Shown here: in pieces, positions 13,141 through 16,127 of the stretch
Layout of the letters: each line of letters opens with the position of its first letter
Numbering within the stretch: position 1 is the first letter of the stretch
Source: Candidatus Kaiserbacteria bacterium
Lineage (GTDB): Bacteria > Patescibacteriota > Minisyncoccia > Phycocordibacterales > JABAAK01
DNA length: 16,127 nucleotides
NCBI GenBank assembly: GCA_014238395.1
Contig: JABABE010000095.1
Location: forward strand, 1-16,127
Reading direction: 5' to 3'
Made by a program: the position numbers and the translations under genes
The notes under the pieces: model-generated
The model's database searches: none
What the model was told of the DNA's origin: nothing
Seen by the model: the letters and a program-made list of their open reading frames with translations, nothing else

Positions 13141-13239
13141 TACTACATTTTCCACAGCACAAAACCTTTTCTATATGCGTTTTATCGCTTTTCCCACAGA
13201 ATTCACATTTACTAAATAAAAGGTTTTATGTAGTATATG
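13137..13239. repeat. Two-part inverted repeat upstream of tsaD
   Basis: CATATACTACAT (13137-13148) is perfectly complementary to ATGTAGTATATG (13228-13239), and AAAACCTTTT (13161-13170) to AAAAGGTTTT (13218-13227). The right-hand arms are contiguous, whereas 12 nt separate the left-hand ones, so a folded strand would have two helices with a bulge and a loop of about 47 nt. The 13129-13321 gap between tsaD and the next gene holds this repeat, the hairpin at 13264-13299 and a -10 element, and no convincing gene. Confidence 0.7.
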
Positions 13240-13263
13240 AATACAGCTATAATTTATTGTAGC

Positions 13264-13299
13264 AATACAAAAGAACTCCTTCGGGAGTTTTTTTGTATT
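13264..13299 (+). terminator. 16-bp terminator hairpin with UUCG tetraloop, no gene before it
   Basis: Arms 13264-13279 and 13284-13299 pair along 16 positions with one G-U pair around a C(UUCG)G tetraloop. The A-tract and T-tract are within the stem, so it could work in both directions. No plus-strand gene precedes it. It may stop antisense readthrough toward tsaD or end a short plus-strand RNA. Confidence 0.75.
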
Positions 13300-13300
13300 G

Positions 13301-13306
13301 TATAAT
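13301..13306 (+). promoter_or_regulatory. -10 element of the beta-repeat protein gene
   Basis: TTGTATAAT, with the hexamer at 13301-13306, starts right after the terminator hairpin. The predicted start point is near 13313, about 9 nt before ATG 13322, so earlier in-frame start codons at 13298 are excluded. Confidence 0.6.
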
Positions 13307-13321
13307 ACATATAAAAATATA

Positions 13322-14425
13322 ATGAATATGAATAACAAAGCAAACAGAATAGGTTTTTTTGTAATAACAGTTTTGATTTTTGTCTCACCAATATTTTTCA
13401 TCACCTCAAAAGAAGACAAAGGCAGACACACAGGAAAAAATGATTCATTCAAAATAAACATTGGTAACGACCACTACACAATATCAGATGACATTGTTTT
13501 AAGTGAAAAAAAATTTATAGGAGAGGATCTTTTTTCCATCAGTAACAATCTGATAATAGACAAGAAACTGAAAGGTAATTTGTTTGCACTTGGAAGCCTT
13601 ATAACCATAAAAGAAGATATATTAAATGATGTAAAAGTGATAGCGGACAAGGTGGTTTTGTCCTCGGCTGTCTATGGGTCTTTTATAACCTTAAACGACT
13701 CTACTTATGTAGAAAAAGATTCGTTCATTGAAGAGGACTTTGTTTTTATAGGAAAAGATCTTGTTTTTTCTGGTGAGACACAAGGAAACTTAGTTTTTAT
13801 AGGAAACAATATTACAGTCACAGATACAGCTAAGATAGGAGGGAAGCTTACTATAAAAGGCAAAAACAAAAAAATATCAAAAGGTGCCTATATAGGTGAA
13901 ACAACTGCTTTTGATGAAGAAATAAAAAAACACAAGTACGGTCAAGACAAAAGCACAGAAAACGCTTTGATAGTTTTTGTTAAAATCCTTTCTCTTATAG
14001 CCTTTGGACTACTTGTAGGTTTTGTTTTTAATAACAAAGACCGATGGTCACTTTTTGGTGTGCTTAGGAATCACCCTGCTAGGTCTGTTGGGTTTGGTGT
14101 TTTGTCTCTCGCCTTGCTTGTCCCTGTTATTGTGCTGTTGTCTATTGTAAATTGGTTTGTCGGGGTGACAGTGTTGTTTGCATTCTTAGGTTTGTTTGCG
14201 ATGTCCTTTGTCTACTTGGTTGTAACTGTAGCTGACATAATGCATATGATCATCAAGAGAGATTTCAATTTTTCAATATACACAGCATTTGCTTTGCTAT
14301 TCATTTTATTCTTATTAAAAGTGCATCTGATATTTGCAAGTCTGCTGTTTTTGGTATGGGTTTTTGTGTTTGGGGCATCAGTGATTCGTTTGTATAGTGG
14401 AATTTTGAGACGGCAAGAACAGTAG
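13322..14425 (+). CDS. Membrane protein with bactofilin-like beta-repeat domain and C-terminal helices
   Basis: 367 residues from ATG 13322; ATG 13328 is also possible. A signal anchor (about 10-27) is followed by a region at about 45-190 of short repeating strands such as EKKFIGEDLFSISNNLIID, KGNLFALGSLITIKEDI, SGETQGNLVFIGNNITV and AKIGGKLTIKGK. The G-N/D-x-hydrophobic pattern is that of right-handed beta-helix or polymer-forming (bactofilin-like) domains. After a Lys-rich linker, about six hydrophobic segments occupy residues 215-360. The architecture implies an extracytoplasmic beta-helix anchored by a polytopic domain. Similar proteins are, to my knowledge, frequent in Patescibacteria, but the function is unknown; a role in the cell envelope or surface is inference. 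It ends 1 nt from the convergent hpt gene. Confidence 0.85.
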   Translation: MNMNNKANRIGFFVITVLIFVSPIFFITSKEDKGRHTGKNDSFKINIGNDHYTISDDIVLSEKKFIGEDLFSISNNLIIDKKLKGNLFALGSLITIKEDILNDVKVIADKVVLSSAVYGSFITLNDSTYVEKDSFIEEDFVFIGKDLVFSGETQGNLVFIGNNITVTDTAKIGGKLTIKGKNKKISKGAYIGETTAFDEEIKKHKYGQDKSTENALIVFVKILSLIAFGLLVGFVFNNKDRWSLFGVLRNHPARSVGFGVLSLALLVPVIVLLSIVNWFVGVTVLFAFLGLFAMSFVYLVVTVADIMHMIIKRDFNFSIYTAFALLFILFLLKVHLIFASLLFLVWVFVFGASVIRLYSGILRRQEQ

Positions 14426-14426
14426 G

Positions 14427-14993
14427 CTACTCTACCTCAGAATCTAGTTTTATGTTTTCTATATCTTCAGTGTCTGGAGATTCCATAATATATACATCTT
14501 TTAATCCTCTAAGCTTACCTTCATAATCTAGCCCAAACCCTACAACAAATTTTTGACCTATACTGCAAGCAATGTTTTTTAACTCATTTGATTGCTCAAG
14601 TGGACTTTTGTTAAGCATAAAGACAAAATTTACTGACTTTGGAGAATAATTTTCTTCTAAATATTTTTTAATTCTTTTTGATGTGGTGCCTGTGTCATAT
14701 ATATCGTCTGCAACTATGATATGCCTCCCGTCTATGAATTCTTTGGAAGGTGGGTCTGACAGTGTTACGGTTCCTGTGGATTTTGTCTTTTCGTAACTTT
14801 TTGCTTTTATGTTTTCAATTATAATACTAGGCTCGTTTAATTCTTGTGTCAGATAAACTGAAAACCAAGTCGCACCGTCTAATACTGTAAGTATTGTTAA
14901 ATTTTTTATTTCTTCTTTGTATTCATCTATAATGTTTTTTGCAACTCTTGATATATTTTTCTTGATTTTTTCGTTTGTTAACAATAACTTCAT
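14427..14993 (-). CDS. hpt: Hypoxanthine phosphoribosyltransferase-like protein
   Basis: Purine salvage: transfers phosphoribose from PRPP to hypoxanthine or guanine. 188 residues from ATG 14993. Seen: VLDGATWFSVYLTQEL (the 'L.G...F..dL' segment), KAKSYEKTKSTGTV (63-76), the PRPP-binding IIVADDIYDTGTT (92-104), and FVVGFGLDYEGKLRGLKDVYIM, which is the typical HPRT base-binding closure. The tail ends acidic (DTEDIENIKLDSEVE), an extension beyond the fold. An upstream in-frame ATG at 15017 overlaps the -10 region and gives an untypical N-terminus. TATACT ends 9 nt before the ATG, so it may be transcribed apart from the shikimate-kinase-like gene 39 nt upstream. Xanthine specificity cannot be excluded. 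Confidence 0.88.
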   Translation of the reverse strand: MKLLLTNEKIKKNISRVAKNIIDEYKEEIKNLTILTVLDGATWFSVYLTQELNEPSIIIENIKAKSYEKTKSTGTVTLSDPPSKEFIDGRHIIVADDIYDTGTTSKRIKKYLEENYSPKSVNFVFMLNKSPLEQSNELKNIACSIGQKFVVGFGLDYEGKLRGLKDVYIMESPDTEDIENIKLDSEVE

Positions 14994-15002
14994 ACTGTTA
15001 GT

Positions 15003-15008
15003 AGTATA
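15003..15008 (-). promoter_or_regulatory. -10 element of hpt
   Basis: Minus-strand TATACT at 15008-15003 ends 9 nt before ATG 14993, so the transcript would start 2-3 nt before the start codon. It lies in the 39-nt gap after the kinase gene. Confidence 0.45.
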
Positions 15009-15032
15009 TATTACCAAAAACTATTTCCAGTC

Positions 15033-15548
15033 TTAATAATGCAGTAAATCTATAATAAGTCTTTCAAGTTTTTCTTCTACTTCTTCAACTTCTGTTTCTT
15101 CTCCTACAGGAAACACCTCATCTGCATATTTTAAATACAAAGGATGCCTCTCTTCTAAAATCTCTGCAAATGTTTTTGTCTTTAGTCCAACAATCCCTCT
15201 TGCTGATGGATCATTTATCTTTTTTAATAATGCTTTTGCAGAACTTTTAAGATATATAACAATCGCAATTTTTTTAAAATGGTTCATAACTTCGTCATCA
15301 TATACCACACTTCCTCCCGGAGAAATGATTGTGCGTTTTAAATCAAATGGGAGAGACATTGAAGTCTTTTTTTCTTCTTTTTTAAATCTTTCTGTATCTT
15401 CGGTAGCGATGAGCTTCCAATCTGGATGGTTTTCTTGGATTTTTTTATCGATGTCTATAAAATCAAAATTAAGGTTTTTTGCAATTAGTTTTCCAAAAGA
15501 AGTTTTCCCTACTCCACTCATACCAATAAGACATATATTACTCTTCAT
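15033..15548 (-). CDS. Shikimate kinase-like protein
   Basis: 171-residue P-loop kinase. Walker A GMSGVGKTS (9-17), the substrate-site FIDIDKKI (30-37), RFKKEE (54-59, the FR..E motif), PGGSVV (77-82, usually GGG), ARG (116-118, the lid Arg) and EERHPLYLKYADEV (132-145, matching R.PLY...A). These are all landmarks of AroK/AroL in the right order and the length is typical. The third Gly of GGG is Ser. If it is a true shikimate kinase it phosphorylates shikimate at the 3-OH, but no other aro gene is in the window and CPR genomes often lack the pathway. It may act on another small molecule. A -10 TGGTAAAAT lies 6 nt before the ATG. Confidence 0.75.
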   Translation of the reverse strand: MKSNICLIGMSGVGKTSFGKLIAKNLNFDFIDIDKKIQENHPDWKLIATEDTERFKKEEKKTSMSLPFDLKRTIISPGGSVVYDDEVMNHFKKIAIVIYLKSSAKALLKKINDPSARGIVGLKTKTFAEILEERHPLYLKYADEVFPVGEETEVEEVEEKLERLIIDLLHY

Positions 15549-15554
15549 ATTTTA

Positions 15555-15563
15555 ATTTTACCA
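15555..15563 (-). promoter_or_regulatory. Extended -10 element of the kinase gene
   Basis: Minus-strand TGGTAAAAT (15563-15555) with a TGn extension ends 6 nt before ATG 15548, predicting a leaderless mRNA. A second TAAAAT follows immediately. Confidence 0.55.
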
Positions 15564-15624
15564 TTAAATCAATTGTCTTTTATAAACGAGAAACAGTAAA
15601 ACATGCTAACTTTTATCCTAATTT

Positions 15625-15633
15625 TGATACAAT
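15625..15633 (+). promoter_or_regulatory. Extended -10 element of the methyltransferase gene
   Basis: TGATACAAT (extended -10, hexamer 15628-15633) ends 7 nt before GTG 15641. This places the GTG at the predicted transcription start and supports it as the start codon. Confidence 0.55.
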
Positions 15634-15640
15634 TATATTA

Positions 15641-16127
15641 GTGAAAACAAATCTACACAAAATCAATGAGCACTGGGATGAAGTATTAAAAAAAGCGAGT
15701 TATGCTCAGATAAACATGCCTAATAGCAATAAAACGGAAAACAAGAAGGCTCTAGATATCTGTTGTGGTAATGGGGATTTGTTACTACGATTATATGAAG
15801 AAGGGTATATGGTGTATGGAGTAGATTTCTCAGAACATGGGATTAAGTCTGCACGAGATAAAGTTAAAGATGCGACTCTTTATAAAGTTGACATGAATGA
15901 CATAGATTCTTTTGTCAAAAGAGTAAACGAATGCTTTGACTTGATAGTTTTACAAAATTCTCTTGCTTTCTTAGATAACAAAACAAGATTATGCAAAGCG
16001 GTAACAAACAAATTGAACCCTGGCGGTATGTTTATTATAGATAATCCTGTTTTGATAGATGGTGTAGGAGTTCCAGCTTTATCAATAACAAAAAAGGAAA
16101 TGGAGGATATTGAAAGTGCTTTTAAAG
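15641..16127 (+). CDS. SAM-dependent methyltransferase, class I, cut by the window end
   Basis: The first 162 codons are visible. Motif I is LDICCGNGD (39-46 region), followed by VYGVDFSEHGIKSAR with the acidic residue that binds the SAM ribose (Asp62). VDMNDID lies at the next loop, FDLIVLQNSLAFL at motif IV, and KLNPGGMFIIDNP at the conserved post-motif turn. This is a normal class I Rossmann-fold start. Family and substrate cannot be told; NSLAFL is not a nucleic-acid NPPY/DPPY motif, so small-molecule, lipid or protein targets are more likely. GTG at 15641 is chosen because an extended -10 ends 7 nt earlier and no ATG precedes motif I at a good distance (the first in-frame ATG is residue 26). 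It is divergent from the kinase gene. Confidence 0.88.
   Translation, partial: MKTNLHKINEHWDEVLKKASYAQINMPNSNKTENKKALDICCGNGDLLLRLYEEGYMVYGVDFSEHGIKSARDKVKDATLYKVDMNDIDSFVKRVNECFDLIVLQNSLAFLDNKTRLCKAVTNKLNPGGMFIIDNPVLIDGVGVPALSITKKEMEDIESAFK

Noticed and set aside
13148..13198. DnaA-box-like TTTTCCACA and TTTCCCACA
   Set aside because: Only two imperfect matches, no dnaA/dnaN nearby and no cluster; not enough for an origin.
13237..13305. 22-codon plus-strand frame running through the UUCG terminator, as a leader peptide
   Set aside because: No start signal, no run of regulatory codons, and it overlaps the next promoter; chance is likely.
1..16127. Mobile elements, CRISPR arrays, toxin-antitoxin pairs or defence islands
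   Set aside because: No transposase, integrase, spaced direct repeats or recognised toxin or nuclease pairs are seen; every larger gene has a housekeeping or envelope identity or is a single unknown.

Overview
The window looks like a core-genome segment of a Candidate Phyla Radiation (Patescibacteria) bacterium, most probably a Parcubacteria-type lineage. The grounds are inference from the sequence: AT-rich DNA, very compact gene packing, almost no Shine-Dalgarno sites, tRNA genes without an encoded CCA, many tiny membrane proteins of unknown function, and a housekeeping gene set. No transposase, integrase, phage gene or CRISPR array is visible. Standard code 11 fits; nearly all stops are TAA or TAG, and the only TGA stop is in the murJ/lepA ATGA overlap.

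Layout. 1-607 (minus): 5' part of a tmRNA gene (ssrA), cut by the window edge, preceded by smpB; together they rescue stalled ribosomes. 647-2560 (plus): ftsH protease, with a terminator inside the end of the convergent ung gene. 2583-3988 (minus): tRNA-Ile(UAU), dcd and ung, the last two overlapping, a uracil-DNA/nucleotide unit. 4020-6226 (plus): a 57-residue two-helix membrane protein, an unknown anchored protein, msrA, msrB and a secreted DUF192 protein (methionine sulfoxide repair). 6318-10080 (plus): RNase P RNA, murJ (lipid II flippase) and lepA (EF4). 10077-11326: a 35-residue minus-strand micro-ORF, an unknown anchored protein, a NrdH/glutaredoxin-like protein, tRNA-Arg(CCU), an unknown membrane protein and tRNA-Phe(GAA). 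11338-13128 (minus): an Hsp20 chaperone with a very acidic N-terminal extension, and tsaD (t6A37 synthesis). 13137-13299: an intergenic region with nested inverted repeats and a strong UUCG hairpin terminator that has no gene before it. 13322-14425 (plus): a beta-repeat (bactofilin-like) membrane protein. 14427-15548 (minus): a hypoxanthine-type phosphoribosyltransferase and a shikimate-kinase-like protein. 15641-end (plus): a SAM methyltransferase cut by the window edge.

How it fits together. Much of the window serves translation and its quality control: tmRNA, SmpB, RNase P RNA, LepA, TsaD and three tRNAs. Two of the tRNAs, Ile(UAU) and Arg(CCU), have U36-A37 and are expected t6A substrates of the TsaD encoded nearby. 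A second theme is protein maintenance (FtsH, MsrA/MsrB, glutaredoxin-like protein, Hsp20).

The most striking pattern is regulatory. At least ten start codons lie only 4-10 nt after a good -10 hexamer, which predicts leaderless mRNAs. These hexamers also correct several start codons. Other items for a second look are tRNA-Ile(UAU), an RNase P RNA whose P15 hairpin seems to lack the CCA-binding GGU (matching the CCA-less tRNA genes), a perfect inverted repeat formed by two divergent gene starts, and the orphan terminator upstream of tsaD. No clearly new multi-gene system (defence, secretion or biosynthetic) is visible.
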